Origin: Ptychodera flava
Taxonomy: Eukaryota; Hemichordata; Enteropneusta; Ptychoderidae
Reading direction: 5' to 3'
DNA: 64,000 nucleotides
Assembly (NCBI RefSeq): GCF_041260155.1
Contig: NC_091929.1
Span: 45,242,244 to 45,306,243 of the forward strand
Shown here: positions 1 to 29,990 of the stretch, piece by piece
Layout of the letters: every line of letters starts with the position of its first letter
Position numbering within the stretch: the stretch's first letter is position 1
Notes under the pieces: generated by a model
The model's input: only the letters and a program-made list of their open reading frames with translations
Databases searched by the model: none
What the model was told of the DNA's origin: nothing
Made by a program: the position numbers and the translations under genes

Positions 1-116
1 GATAGATGTTTGTTTTAATACGCTGTGGGACGTAGCACAACAAATTACAATTGACAAAGAGAGCATAATTCAATGGAGACAATCATAAAAAGTTACAGTA
101 TTGTCCTTTAGATAAT

Positions 117-340
117 TCGATCACTCAATCAATAGATTGATCGATCGATCAAAAGATAGATCTATCGATCGGTCAACCGATCAATCTATCAATTGATAAA
201 TTGATGGGTAGATCCATCAATAGAACGACTGATCTATCAATTCGATAGAATGATAGATTAATCAATCGATAGACAGAATGATCAATCGATCGATTCGATA
301 AATTGGTCGATAGATAGAGAGATAGATAGGTCGATCTGTT
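117..340. repeat. Degenerate GATC/GATA/ATCAATC simple-sequence tract
   Basis: About 220 bp made almost entirely of overlapping GATC, ATCGAT, GATAGAT and ATCAATC words on both strands. It is self-complementary in many places, so it could form several hairpins. No coding potential is seen. The flanks (1-116 and 341-1690) show nothing I can assign. Confidence 0.75.
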
Positions 341-1697
341 ATCACATTGTCTCGTACTTAGTTTGTTTCTGCTATTTATTTTTTCCGTTTAGCGTAAATT
401 GCGACAACTTTCTGTAGCAAAGCAATAGTAGTACGACTGTTTTCATGTTAGCACGAACGACTTACTTGATATAAATGTTTTCAAACGACTAGACTTGGTT
501 CAGGAAGTTGTTTCTAGTCTTACTATAGTAGCTACAAAGTTTAGCTTTAGTTATGTAATATTCAAAGAGATGGTATCAGTATCGATAAAACAGGCAGGGT
601 AATGAGCGACTGTTGGTTTACATAGAGAACCCTACCGAGAAAGAAAAATATTATGTATCTGTATCGGCTACAATTCAGACAGAAAGTATGGTTGTAATAG
701 CAAGATTAGAAACAACTTTCCAAACCAATTCCAGTAGTGTAGCAACATTTAGATCAAGTTAGTCGTTCGTACTGCAACAAAAGTTATACAGGCGAGTCGT
801 GGGAATACTTTGCTTTGCATATAAATGTGATTATCACAAAACATTTGTTGTTTTTTTAACAATTTAATCAAACCAGCTATAAACTGAAAGTCCTTTTTCC
901 TTCGGGAATGTTTTCTGGCTCTAACAGACCAATTTAAATGCCGCAATGACCGAAAGCCAACATCGCAAATTTCGCACAGACATTGGATACGTCAACGATA
1001 GAAATAACTGCGTTTTAACCAAGGAATTAATTAACCAAACAATATTAATGACGTATTCGTACAATTGAATGTTATTGCAAATCTCAATTGAGTGTAATAG
1101 AAAAACAGTAAGTATATCAGTATACAGGAACTTAATTAAAAGGTATCAGTGACCTCTGGCAAGTGATTTCTTCTACCAGCACTATAACTCTATACGTCTA
1201 TTCAGTAATTTTGCGATGACTTCGTAATCAAAAAATGTTACGACGTGAATCGCAACAGACTCGAAAAGGATAATAATGAAAGAAAAAGCATTATGTTGTC
1301 TAATAAATCTGTTGACCTGGCTTGCTTACAGAAGTAACTTGCAAAATTAATGAATTTTGATTACAAGGAATTCAGTTGAACAATGAGTCCTGATTTACCT
1401 GTAATTCAGTCCCATGATGAGAGTTACATTGCAAAGACTTGTAATTTCTACAAGAGAGGTTGATTGTGTATGAGTATCTTAACATTATGTGAATGAAATG
1501 TAAAGATAGTGGTTTTACATAACAACTTCTGTAAAATATTGTCTTGTGTCTTTGTGCAGTTTTATGAATTGGGAAACGGTAACATAAGTGAGTATTCTGA
1601 TCCTGGAAACAGTTTAAAAACGTTTTACGTATGCAACAATCAATGGCGTATGCCGTAGAGGGCGTGATAGTCGCCATGAAAAGAGAAAATAATATCT

Positions 1698-1848
1698 GCT
1701 GATGTGCGGCATGGAATAAGCTCTTTCTCTGATTGGTCCATTGTCACTATTCATAGCGACTTAGGGAGTCTATTTGTATTGTTTTAATTATATTGGTAAG
1801 TTTCAGCTACCCAATTGGATGACAGCTTATTCAACGCCGCACGTTAGC
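1698..1848. mobile_element. Small MITE, GTGC family, copy 1
   Basis: The segment opens with GCTGATGTGCGGC and closes with the near-complement GCCGCACGTTAGC. A further inverted match (GGAATAAGCT / AGCTTATTC) extends the terminal repeat to about 25 bp. It has no coding capacity, so it is a non-autonomous element. Two relatives lie at 52728-52872 and about 61986-62135 and share internal words such as ATAGTGACTAT or its variants. The superfamily is not assignable because no clean target-site duplication is visible. Confidence 0.65.
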
Positions 1849-2906
1849 CCTATAATATGGTATTGTTGTATTGGGATCTCTTCCAGAATCTGAATTTAGA
1901 TTTTTGACTGCAAAAGCTACTTCATGGAGATCAATTTAAAGCCCTTTACCTCTATAATATTAGAATCGATTATAAGGGTCAGAATCCATAAATTGTTGAT
2001 ATGCAACCAATCAAAATAAATTTTACAAACAAAAGACATGGACCTGTTAATTAATTAGGCACTGAATTAGAAATGTTATTAATAATCTCGTTGTTTGAAA
2101 TGCAGGTTTCTTTTAGAAAGCTCAGTTCATATTCTATTCAAAAACTACTCTAATTGTTGACTGTCAGGAAACGTCTCTGGTTACGCAAAGAACAAAAACA
2201 ACTATTTTAAGATTTAAATTTAGAATACTATCTGACATTTCGGTGGGTAGCAAAATAAAAGTGAATGTGGTTAGATCTATGTAGACCCGTTGTTATAATT
2301 TTTTTATTAATCGGTATATATTAACTTTCTTTTAATGTAACACCAACATTAAGTTTGTATTCTTTCTGATACTCTACAATTATATACGAGAACAAAAGCA
2401 CGTTGCTGTACCTACAATGGTGTAGCTAATCTAAACGTCGAAATTTCAGTGTGGTGTATGTTTTATTTACAAGAGCAAGAGAGACAATAGGTTGGAAAAT
2501 ATAAACAATTCAATAAGCTAGAACAGGAGCTGGAAGAGTATATCACCAGAATGCATAATGCTAGTAATACCTGTAATCTCTTTCAATAGACAAGAATTTT
2601 ACATCTGTTTCCATGTGATTTGTACGGTTCTTTGTTTATATCAACGGAGAAATAAACATATGTTGAAGTGTGAAATGAAAACAATCAGAGATTTTGCCTT
2701 TGATAAATATGATTGTAACACACAACAAAAGGGGACACGAATGTCCAATACGTTACAGATTTCTATTGACCATTTGTGTCATTGTAGCTTTTTGAAATCA
2801 GTTCCCAGTTGGCAGACACTAATACTCAACGAAGGGTCCCTTTTCAAGCTTTTCAAGTAAGTCACATTTACATTCTGGTTTCGTCTAGCAGTTCTGTTAC
2901 ACTCCG

Positions 2907-3023
<117 letters not shown>

Positions 3024-3738
3024 CCAATGAGCCTCTAACAAAAGAAAATTATAGCAATACTAGATATATTTAGCAATCATTAGTCACTTTACATGAAACC
3101 ACTCAAACAAAAACACTCATTAGTATTGTAAAGGTAACTAGGTACAAAGTAATACGTCGAAGCAAAGATATGAAACTAGCTACTCTGATCGGACTCGCCA
3201 ATATCGAATTCGATTAGTATTGTGACAACTAGGTCACATACATCGACGAATAGAGCAAGGACAATGTGTTGAATATTTCTTGGGAAATAATTCCATGATA
3301 TCGTTGGCTGTTTGAGCCTCAAAAAATATGAATCCTTAATCAAGAATGCGGCTCCTGAGGAAGAATTTTGGACTCGCAAAAATGTTACAACTTTGCTTGT
3401 CTGCGTCTTATATAGACTCGTTGACGAATCTTCAAGGTAAATTACATTTTACGGTTTCGACAATCACAAACTTAAACAGACCGACAGAAAGAAATTATGG
3501 CTCCATTTATTCTTAGTACATGTATAGTACATTATTGTGACAATCAAACATATACATTCAATTTTTAACCAACAAAAGAATTTCCCTGAATCGTATCGAT
3601 ATCTCCCCCCGTCCTGCAGGTATCAAAGAATTTGGACCATCTTTAACATATTTACAGTCATACTTTGCCAACCTTTTAACTTCGTTCCTCTCCTCATTAT
3701 AGCAGAGAGACAACTGTAAACGAATTACGTGTCCCAAA

Positions 3739-10270
<6,532 letters not shown>

Positions 10271-10657
10271 AGTTCAAAGTTCAACTCTATGTCTTGTGAA
10301 TGACAACCACACACTTTCCAAGTCGTTCGAACTCTCTTCACGGGTGATTTGAACACAATAGCACGCTTGATTCTTATTTATTTACACTTGTTGGAACTCA
10401 AAGAGGGACTACACACCAGATTTTCGCAAAGTCATTAATAACATCAATAATTGAAAATATTGAGGATACTCTTGTCATCAAAATATTTCATTTTTATTTC
10501 TTCATGAGAGAGGTCTACGAAATATAATTACAAGTAAAACCAATATGAAACGTTTTTCAGTAAGACATTCGCTTGTACAGAAATTTACTCTTGACACAAC
10601 TGTATCACTTTGTCGCGGGATCTTCAAATAACTGGAAACATTTACTCCTCCTTTGAA

Positions 10658-10663
10658 AATAAA
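10658..10663 (+). terminator. Possible poly(A) signal of the lectin gene
   Basis: AATAAA lies about 390 bp past the TGA. It is a plausible cleavage signal, but no other element supports it. Confidence 0.4.
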
Positions 10664-10670
10664 GGTTTTG

Positions 10671-12040
10671 ACTGTACAGACTGCAAAGTAGTTTGCTTGT
10701 CGACTTTTTAATGCTTACGTCAAAAACCTCTTACATTGCTTCAAACACCGCTGACAACAGTAACAATATTACATTGCATCTCTTCGCGATAGTTGACAAA
10801 GCGAAATTCACCATGATTGGGCAAATGAAGGCAAGCAATATGAATATACGATTGTTTAAAGAATAATTGATGTCTTTCTGATCAGAACATGAGCAACCAT
10901 TTTATTCCTTGACTTTGAAGTTCTAAATTCGGTCAACTAATATGGACCAATTTGTCATTAGGGTAGCACTCGAGTGGGAAAATGTCAATGGAAATTCAAC
11001 GAAAACTGAACATAGAGATTGTTCAATTTGCTTTGATTTCTTTTGTATTTGTAATACAGTCATTATTACGTTGGAATATTTGGGAAAGCTATTGCCTGAT
11101 GATGTGACTATAAAAACAAACGTATAGCGTGTAGGGACACATTGGCATAATTCGATGTGGTTACCACAACTTCTGTAAACGCAGGTGACCTGGAAAAAAT
11201 GCTGATACATTGTAAGTAAATTTTTTCTGACACAAAACGGGCAAATACGGGAGAATTTGCATTTCTCCGTCTCTCCACCCGGTGATTGGAACCGTTTGCC
11301 TTCTATACAGTTACTCTGTTCTTTACGAAATTGAATACTTCATTGAAACAACAACATAGACAATACATGAACCTTGAATTCTTTTGTTGCATTCAACAAA
11401 ACAACCAGCCGTGCAACGAACGGCGCTCATGATCAATCGAACATTCGTAGTGATATAATGAATTGCGTACGTATACAAGTTGACATTTTGGTGTGAGAAC
11501 ATGTGCCGTCCACGTGATGATATTGAGGGGATGCATTAATAGACAGCCTGTTGTTAATCTATACTCATATTATGTATTTCGCATGAGGGTTCATGCTCTG
11601 ATACGTAAATCGGAAATTCATGATGTATGACTGATTGCTGAGATGGCTTTATGTTATCACGTTCATTTGTCAGTTGCAAAGGACGCAGCCGTTGTCCTTG
11701 GAAATTATTTGTGTTTTATTCTGTGTAGAATGAGAAGGGACACATTATTTGGCGTGCCCTAATATAAATTTACTGTAAATATGTTATATTTCTACCTGCC
11801 AAAAAGAGAAAGATTACAGACTGAGACATAATTTCGGGCACACACGAAAAATATGTTCGTTGGCAAAGATAAATTCACTGACCTCGATATTTAGAACTGC
11901 ATAAATGCAAAACTGTTGGATATGTTAGGATGCTACGAACGACGGATATTAAAGTTTGCGTGTTTTTGGTCGATAAACACTTATTCATTTGACATACTCT
12001 ACTTTCTACAAAATCATGTAAACAACATTTTTGGAAAGTA
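10671..12040. other. Intergenic, nothing assignable
   Basis: AT-rich sequence with short open frames on both strands that lack homology, splice structure or codon pattern I can recognise. Confidence 0.5.
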
Positions 12041-12045
12041 CTTTG

Positions 12046-12186
12046 CGAGCGAGCGAGCGAGCGAGAGAGAGAGACAGAGAGAGGGACACAGACAGACAGA
12101 CAGACAGACGTTGGGAGAGAGAGAGCGAGCGAGCGAGCGAGAGAGAGAGACAGAGAGAGGGACACAGACAGACAGACAGACAGACG
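12046..12186. repeat. Duplicated compound microsatellite (GCGA/GA/CAGA)
   Basis: A block of about 70 bp made of (GCGA)n, (GA)n, GGGACA and (CAGA)n followed by CGTTGGG/CGTGGGG occurs twice head to tail. Open frames here are low complexity. Confidence 0.9.
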
Positions 12187-14440
12187 TGGGGAAAAAGAGA
12201 GGCTAATCGTTACAGGGCACATTATGTCACCAAAATCATGTGTAGTGATAAAGGCAGCGAGCCAGCATACCCATTTCAGAAATCGTAATGAACAACAGGT
12301 GCTTTAATGTCGATATAGACTTTAGTCGTTCGAAGAATATTTAAAATGTGAGTCCAATCGAAAACTATTTTTCAAACTACTCTCTTTCTAAGATTTGAAG
12401 AGTCCTCCACCCTCTAGCTTTCTATATCCAAACCTTCAAAGTCTTTTCTAATCCTCTCAAAGTGTACAAATTCTCCCATCCGATGGGGTCTCTCTTGTTA
12501 ACGCCCTCACAGTTGATTTGGTGAAGAGACTATTTTTTTCAAAAATAGTCTCTTAGCAAAATAATATGACAACTTTCCCTGTATGCAGCGAAGAAAAATG
12601 TTCTCTGCCAGCTGACATAAAATAAAATTTCCACCGTCCAGTAGGAAATGGCATTCAAACATTCTTTACACGAATAGTTTTCTTGGCTTCCTATTATCTG
12701 ATAAAACAAGAAAAATGATTTCTCACAAAAGACTATCCTCCTCTCCTTATGTGATAAGTTCATTAGCTGTATCTTCTTGCGATTTTTCCGTTAGTTTTGA
12801 TTGAAATGATCACTGGCTCATGTTGAATAGCCTGTCAAATAACAGAGAATCGCATATTATTCGGAAACATTACGTGCCCTACAACTAAATAACATGTGAT
12901 TTTACAACGAAATTTTCAATTTTTGTCCGGACAGAAATACAAATTCTGTTGACACGCGGATTGCAACGTAGGCATTCTTCTGCACCTGCGCGAGCCATTC
13001 ACAGCGATTTCAAAATAAATATTCATTGCTTATGCCCGGTACTACGTCGTAGTCCATTGTCCGAGCAATCCACGACGCAATGTTGTTTTGATCCCACAAT
13101 AAACGTGAACTTGTACATCTGGCGTGATCGCGGCGTCAACATTATCTGCGTTCTCCCCAGCACGCTGAGCATGCCAGACATCAACAAACGAGCTCGGAAG
13201 GGCAACACGTTTGAACAAAAATTAGCAGTTTTATGTGGCTATTATAACATCACTAATCATGTTTATTTCTTCGTAAAACAACATTTTGCAACAAATATGA
13301 GCCTCCAACATGGAATTTTCCGAGGTAAAAAATGGTCAAAAGTTACAAATAATGGCCCTTTATGTGATAATTCCAGCAAAAACATAAAATGGCACTAGTA
13401 CGTTTATTACAAATTGTTGAAATTCTAGGTAAAGTAACATATGTAAGTTGTCATATTCAAAAAAACGGAAACATTTCGATAAGCAGACTTTTCGGTTAAA
13501 CATTGTTGGAACGTTTATAGTTATGAACGAAAAATCAAGGTACCCATTGTATGTGAACACATGCATAAAGGCATGTGCTGCAGTTTTGAGCCTAAGTCAG
13601 TCCAAAGATGGCAAAAACACGATACAGTTTGATATAGCTGGTTCATGGTTTAATGTTCGATATAATATTCACAGATGTATGGTTATGTACAAAGCAAGCG
13701 GTGAGACATTATGCAATGATAGAAGAAAATGATTATTCTAATAAGTAAGAATAGTACAATAAGATTAAAAATGACAGTTCAATTGTTTATGTAAATGCAC
13801 ACATACGTCAGAGTCAAGTCGCAAATTCACAAGCCTTATTATCTTGAATATCTCGGCAAATCTTAAATAATTTTACAAAGGCTCTATCTCATTTGAATTA
13901 TTTCAGAAAACTATCTAATTATTTGATAAACACAATACAACTTTATACAATACAACCTGCACATCTCCAAATGATACGATTATTTCTGTACCTAAGTATC
14001 TTATCCTAAATGTACGTAAATATGTTTTAAATGAAGACAAAATCTTTTCAAGCGCTTAACTCTTTGGAGAAGGAAACGAGTTAACTACTTGCATTAACTT
14101 CTATTATATTCAGGTAGTGGCAAGACTTTGGACTTTTTGAATACAAAATCTTCAGTTGCAGCTTGTCGACCAATTATATAGCGGTCGTTTTGTTTTTGAG
14201 TATAGAAGCCGCTGCTAAAGAGCTGACTCTTTGTAATTGAAAATAACTGTACATTAAATAGTCGTCATTGTTTTAACCCAAAAATACGTCATCCTCATAA
14301 TTTATAAGACTTGTTCTTCATGCTCACCGGATAGTCAAAATACTCGTCAAGTAAAAGACAGAAACAAAGTAGGTTTTCTCTTCTCACTCTAAAAACATAT
14401 CTCAAAACTGTGAGAATGAGCGATGAAATGTTTCATTTAC
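12187..14440. other. Intergenic, with one more coding-like stretch at 12950-13210
   Basis: Mostly AT-rich and without recognisable genes. 12950-13210 is richer in GC and open on both strands (for instance LYIWRDRGVNIICVLP on +), but I match neither strand to a family and see no splice context, so I do not call a gene. Confidence 0.4.
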
Positions 14441-14446
14441 ACTTGA

Positions 14447-14785
14447 AGGTAGAACGCGCCTCGGGGACAGATAGTCGGACTCTCAAATTTCTACAATTCT
14501 TCTCTGATCTACCACTTGTGGGGGTCATTTTAAAACTCTTGACGAAAGAAAAATTTTGACTGGCTTAGTTTTTAAAAAATCAAAAATTTGATTTTCCCCC
14601 ACAAAGTTAACATAGGAATGGCTGCCATCTTGAATTTTAAATATCGCAATATTTTGGGTACTTTGTTTCGCTAGTTCCAAACTTTGTAAGGTGACCCCCG
14701 ATATTTATTGTTGATTTGGTAAGAGAATGGTTGAAAGTTTCATTCAGGAAAGTTTGAGCGAAAATTTAAGTCTTTCGCTTAAAGT
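14447..14785. mobile_element. TTAA-type MITE (AGGTAGAACGCGCC family), copy 1
   Basis: Begins AGGTAGAACGCGCCTCGGG and holds family words such as GATCTACCACTTGTGGGGG and GGTAAGAGAATGG. It ends in a worn version of the TTTCGAGGCGCA... terminus. It lies about 150 bp beyond the sulfotransferase stop and contains a minus-strand AATAAA at 14704-14709. Confidence 0.75.
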
Positions 14786-14936
14786 GTCTGTGTAACAATA
14801 TCAAACAAGTCTGTGCAGTTGAAAAGGACACGTTCACATTGTACTTGTGAGCTCTCAGACTGAAAGACTCAGTCGTGTGAGGTACACCGGAACATTCCAA
14901 GAGAAGCAGAAGAGACACAACGCATGCCTGGAAACT

Positions 14937-24022
<9,086 letters not shown>

Positions 24023-24114
24023 TTTAGATTTGTCTTAGAGAGACGCGCCGTTTACAAACTAGAATCGCTCGCTAGGGTCCTGTCGGCTGTCTGAGCGAAA
24101 TTTCTACGATTCGG

Positions 24115-24123
24115 CATATATAG
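24115..24123 (-). promoter_or_regulatory. Possible TATA box of SULT exon 1a
   Basis: On the minus strand CTATATATG lies about 93 bp before the ATG, a fitting TATA position for a 60-65 nt leader. The equivalent region of exon 1b reads AATATATCC, weaker but at a similar distance. Confidence 0.5.
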
Positions 24124-24339
24124 CGCCCGGAGGCAGAGTCGTTAATCATTGTCTATGGAATTGTAAATTCACTGGTTAACTGCCAAGCATACAAGTAGCG
24201 TCATTGCCATTGTGGTGAATGTATATCAGACAAATACAGCCCTAATGAACCCGTGTTCCCTGCGTACCTGGCCCACAACTTGTTGAGCTGAATGGTCTCC
24301 TTGCCAGCATAAAATTGCAAACTGATGTTATTGTGGGCA

Positions 24340-24620
24340 TGTTGAGGAAGATTGCTCCTGGACAGGTATTCTAAATCTCAATTTTTTACAACTTTTTTCT
24401 GATCTACAACTTGTAATGCATACAGGTAACACAAAGATGGCGGCCATTTTGAATTTCAAATATTGGTGAATGTCAGATATTTGTTTCTCTAGTACCAACC
24501 TTTGCACAGAGACCCCTGATTTTTATTCTTGATTTGGTAAGAGAGCAATTGAAATTTTATTCAGAAAAGTATAAGGAAAAGTCTAAGCTTTTTTAAAGGC
24601 ACGTACTACATGATATGTAG
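24340..24620. mobile_element. TTAA-type MITE, worn copy upstream of SULT exon 1a
   Basis: Family words are present (GATGGCGGCCATTTTGAAT, GATTTGGTAAGAGAGCAATTG) but both termini are degraded. Confidence 0.6.
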
Positions 24621-26049
24621 AATGTACCTCTGGCACAGTATTTCAAATTAGTATAATCTTACGATATTTTTATGCAAGGGCTTCCATTAGTTATTCTGAT
24701 TTCGATATACTGCCCTACTTGTAAATTTATGAAAATTCAATACTAACAGGAAACGGAGGTCATAATTCAAGTATGCATAAGTTGTGTTCTACCGTAAGGA
24801 TGGGTCAATAAATCTCAATGTGAAATTTAAATTTTAAATCAAAGAAACTGGTTTTCAGATGCTTTATTAATCATGATACAACAAACACTTGGCGCTGAAT
24901 AAGTCTATGAGAAAGGCCCAGAAAGTTAGGATGATTCATGTATGAAGGGACAGTGCTTTCTGACCTTAAGGTTACGGGTCTGAAATACATGGAGCCTTGC
25001 TTCTGCTGGTAGACACATAACGACATTTCGCAACAAGGAGAGGAATGTAAGAGATAGTTCATATTGGTAAGTCACAGCGCAGTATTCCTCGATGACTTTT
25101 GAACAAAACTGAATCAACTTGTTGAGCACCACTCTGAGTCTACAGCTATTTTCTCCCAAGACCTTTGGACCTCAGAGTAGCTAGGCTTTGGTTTGTAAAA
25201 CTGGTTTTCTGAAAGTCCAACTGCCCTTCTTTCCCCGAAGCATGTCGCTAGTGTTGGGACGAGCCCTGTCTATTGGAATGCCTTTGTCTTTCTGCATAGC
25301 TAGATGCTGTAGCTAGCTTTCAGAGCTATTTTTGATTCTCTGTCAACGACGGACTTTTCCTTTTCATTTGGGATTCACAAACCGGTGAGGCATTTGCTGA
25401 ATAAAAAATGTAGAAGCCTCTGCTTCCGACCTCTAGTAGTGTTCAATATACAGTCCATCCTCCTTTTCTCATCCTTGATCTTCACTCTTATTCCTGGCAT
25501 ATGCATGGAGATGTCCCTTTTCTCTAGGAACTGTCAACACTATGATAAAAACGTTCTTCGTGGTTTCTCAATAGATATTAATATTCACCCTTTGGCAGTC
25601 TCTACAAATTATGGAGCGAACGCAATTCCATGTCCCAGTGAAAGAGTGGCGTAACTCATGTTTTGGTCAAAATTTAGCTGCTATAGGCCTATATATATTT
25701 CTTCAGGAATGTGAAATGCATCTTTTTGTGAAAATTTTGTGTAAAAAAGTCAACATAACTCATGTTGCCATAGGGACGTAACTTGAGTTACGCCCCTTTT
25801 GCACGAGGAAGTCAGTGCACTAAGGGCGTAACGCCGTACTTACGGCCTGTCTTGCACGGGCAAAATGAATAAAAAACATCACAATGTAAAAACTAGTGTA
25901 AGTGGTCCAAACAGAGGTTGAATAAAGCCAAAGAAATATAGGATACTGAATGACAGCATTGATGACTTCTATACAGCACTGAAACCAGTCCGTAGTCCAG
26001 TCTGTTTTCACAAAAATAGACAGCTCATTATAAATGTTGAAAATGAAAT

Positions 26050-29000
26050 TTCAATCCCTGACAGGAATTGGTTATAAATAAATTGATTTGCCTGTTGTTA
26101 AAAAACTAAAAATAGTTCCTGTTGTACTTTGTTTCCGATTAATTCACTCTAGGGTGGTCGTTATCTAGAACTTCCATATCTGAGCGGACAATCATCCTTT
26201 GTGTACAATCATCAAGTCACACGCCATGATTACTATGTAGATACAGGTAGTGCTGAATACAAGGTGCTGTCTGACACGGCTGAACTTTGCTCTTTGGATA
26301 AGGTTACTGGTTGGTGCTAGCATATTATGCTGATGACTTAAACTTGCCCTGGGGGAAAAGAGGATTCACGAAAAACGATATTTTATGCTGTATTGTGAGG
26401 CACCTGATACAGAAATAAAGGATTTAATGACCACGGCTTCGAAATTCGAACACTGCAGCTTGAAAGAGCTCCTATTCTTGAATGAAGCGCCTACTCCTAA
26501 GATTGGTGTGTTAAAGGCTTAGAATGAAAAAAGAATCTAAGTTTTTCAACATTTATATGTTAAATTAATTACATGTTCAGTATATAAAGTCACTTCTGCT
26601 ACTACATGTATTTTCAGAAAAATGTTTTCGATGTAGTACAAGAAGATAAAATGTAAAAAAATTGTAATAAATCCATAAACGGCAAGTTATTGTTCTCTTC
26701 ATTGATAATTGTTTGATTTCCACGACCGTTATTAAAATCACACTGTATGACTTGAGATCATTGCCGATCATAAAATTGAGTTCGAAACTAGGAATGTTTC
26801 AAAGGTTTCTCATACTATCTAGATGATTTATTTACGTTCTGGTTGACATGTATGGAAAGAACCTGGGGCGACAGTTATTAACCAATAGCAATGCGAAGCC
26901 TAAGCCCTATCTCGAACCTAAAGTTAATAAACCTTTTTTGTCGTTGACCTTTGATGTATGTCACTTACAGGGATTGAGCAGTGCCCTGAAGAAAAGGCGT
27001 ACACATCGTTACGGGTCAGATGTCAAGTGGGTCCATATTTAAAGTGTATATAGCGAAGTATGCCCATCCGTGTTTGATAATTTTGGAAACTAAATCCTTG
27101 AACTTGCATAAAATGGTCAGAGATATATGTTTCTATGCCCAGTATGAACTATATGGGTCTCCCACTGGCCTCGTACCTGATATAGTGTACAGTAATAAAG
27201 TAATGAAAGTATTTGGGTCACCGTGAACCACTCACTCATACCTGACAGTGTACGTACAGTAGTGAGGATAAAATGGGCAACGGGAAAACCAAGGATATTT
27301 ACAAATGGGACAAGGGCGAGAGAACTGTCAAAATAAAACACCGAGACTTTCCTCTAACCCGAGCGCATTAATGAATTTAGCGGTCAGGACGGAACTCTGT
27401 TTTTCATATTATGATACCAATAAAAGTCACATTTAGGTCGGAGATACCGTTTGGCCCTGGAACATCAACAGACACACTACATATAATGTAAAGAACAATG
27501 ACGGACGCATTCGAGAGTGACACTACAGGTCATCCTCAAATTCGTTCCCTTGGGTTTTCTTATTCTACAAGTAAGTGACCAATGACAGATCACTCCGCTC
27601 AAAATTGCTCGCATTGAACAGAAGTTTGTAGATTGGTCCCAGCCGCTTACCTTTTCGCAGCAGCAGTTACTAGTTGGGCCAGCGTTCACAGCACGATCTA
27701 CGCAACAGTCTACAATAGTTTATTTCTTCAATTTACTGTGTTTTGATATTTATACGCCCACAGACTTGGAACAAATATAAAATCAGCCATATTGTCAAGA
27801 TATCATGAAACTATACAATGTTGATAGCGCTGTGTTTGCTCCATGACAGAGTCACTGTGCAAAAGAACGCGCATATGCGCCTATGTCGACTGCTGCCTGT
27901 ATTTCATTCTGTAAGTTCTTTTCTTCAAAAAACAATAAAATTTATAGCGACGAAAATTGCTTCAGATGTACAACATACACTTAATGTAGACGATTAGATG
28001 AATTCAAATTTATGTTTTAGCTGCTATTTTGCCAAGATATTCGTGAATGTCTGTTTTCTTACCATTGCACACGTTAAACGGCTTAACAACAAGTGGAGTA
28101 TTATTTTAGTACCTGCGTCTGTAACATCTGGATTTTCGTCGTACAGTAAGTTCCGGTATTAGTTTTTGATGGCCTATAACACTTTTATCAATAACTCAAT
28201 TAATATATGGAAGATTATAATAAGGATACGAAGTCCCTAGATTGGAAACAATTCACATTTTTTTTAGTCTTCTCACTAAACGTACAAGTAAGAGGTTGCA
28301 TACCGACGAATGATATGGCGTATGTTCTGCATGTCCTGTTGCATGCAGGATTTGTTTAAGACAGGGCTGCCACTATACAATGTCAAATTCATGAAATAGT
28401 ATCATTTATCCATAAGCTTAAGGGTTTAAACACAAGTCTATCACACAAAATCCTCTTGATGCAAACAATTGCAGGTGACAAATTTTCTTGTGAAATGTTT
28501 TAATGCAAAGTCTGTTTTCAAACTTCACCGGGCAAACGGCGAAACGATTCATGAATCGCATTGAGATATCGCGCATCGCTCTCTATCTCTACGAAACAGT
28601 CTTACCTGATCTAGCGTAGCTGAGGAGAAAAACATCACCATCTCTGATCTCAAAGTCTCTGACGAGTGTCTCAATGGTGTTTCTAGCCATGAAAGTCGGT
28701 AGCAGATACCCAGGTTTGAAGTAATAGGACCGCTTCCATGGTGGCTGGACCTCAACGTCTACCATTTTAATGTATACTACAGAGCTGTACAGTTTATAAA
28801 TCTACAATTGCTCGCTTGGCTGCTGTCGGTTGTCTGAGCCTCAATCCTACAAGTCAGTGGATATATTGTAATCTGGAGGCAGAGCTGTTAAATATTGACA
28901 AGGAGTTTGTTGGAGAATGCACGTAGCAAATTTAGGTCAGCCAGGTACGCTCTTGGAGTACCTGTATTCGTGTTCGATGGGTACTCACCTGATATGCACA

Positions 29001-29990
29001 GCCAACAGCTTCGTATACCTGTCAACATTAAATTGCATATTCATATCGCTGGGTACTCTTCAATCTATGGTTCTCGCATGCGTGCTTGGTTGTCACTGAA
29101 TGTTCATTTGAGTGACAGTTTTTTCCTCCGTTGAAAGTTGTGTTCACTTTATCATTTTTTTTAGATAAAGCAGATGGCAAACCTTCCGCCGTATGGTAGA
29201 ATGCACCTCGGGCACGGTATTTCATAGTCTCAGTCAAACGGATAATTCTGTTCCTATACCAGGGCTTTTGTGAGCTCTTTCGGAACCTGTACAGAAATGT
29301 GAGTTTTCATCATACTTTCACTTAAGGCTTCTAATTGTTTTTCTCCCAGAATTTACACTGCCTAAAAACGGCGGTCGGAATGAATTTAAGATATTTAGTA
29401 ATCTTCTGAGTGACATGTCCAATTCAAATAGCGGTCAGGTGTGGCCCTCCCCAGTAGACCCGTATCAAAAGAGTATAGAGATTTTGGTGCTCAATCCACG
29501 CAATAAATATTTTTATAGGACATATAATTCATGTCATTAGCAGCGATACACCTTGTCTGGTAAGAATGATAAGTTGAAACATAATCGACTGATACAAATA
29601 TGTGATTATATGAGCCCCATTTTGGAATGCCTTTGTCTTTCTGCTTAGCTAGATGCTTAGCTAGATGAGTTCTCTGTCTACGATGGTCTTTTCCTTTTCA
29701 TTTGGGATCCCAAAGCGGAGACGATTTTTCTGAAACGTTGAAAATGAAATGTTGAAGAAGCCTCTGCTTCAGACCTCTTGTAGTGTGCAATATACAGTCC
29801 ATCCTCCCTTTCACATTCTTGGTCTTCACACTTCTTCCTTGCACATGCATGGCGAGTTTATTCTCCCTATAGGAACTGTCAACACTGTGATTATAACATT
29901 CTTCGCGGTTTCTGAATAGATATTGATATTCAGACTTTGGCAGCCTCTACAAATTGTATAGGGAACGCTATGGGGCTGTGCTTTTCTCCA
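26050..29990. repeat. Distal unit of the SULT 5' duplication
   Basis: The counterpart of 20750-25650 in the same orientation. It carries an intact copy of exon 1 (28606-28765) but none of exons 2-6. The rest (27240-28600) is AT-rich, intron-like sequence in which I see no other feature. Confidence 0.8.
28606..28765 (-). CDS. Sulfotransferase exon 1b: duplicated, intact first exon
   Basis: Reads MVDVEVQPPWKRSYYFKPGY, then FMARNTIETLVRDFEIRDGD and VFLLSYARS before GTAAGA. It has the same 160-nt length and phase as exon 1a. Only five of 53 residues differ (A/V, R/K, L/M, K/R, D/G), mostly conservative. No own exons 2-6 follow, so it may serve as an alternative first exon spliced to exon 2 at 18598, or be the remnant of a lost paralogue. 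The clean frame and splice donor favour use. Confidence 0.85.

Noticed and set aside
12031-12288. Arg/Glu/Asp-rich open frame
   Set aside because: Translation of the GCGA/GA/CAGA compound microsatellite.
12949-13398. 149-codon plus-strand open frame
   Set aside because: Part of it (12950-13210) is coding-like in GC, but both strands are open, no domain is recognisable and no splice context supports it.
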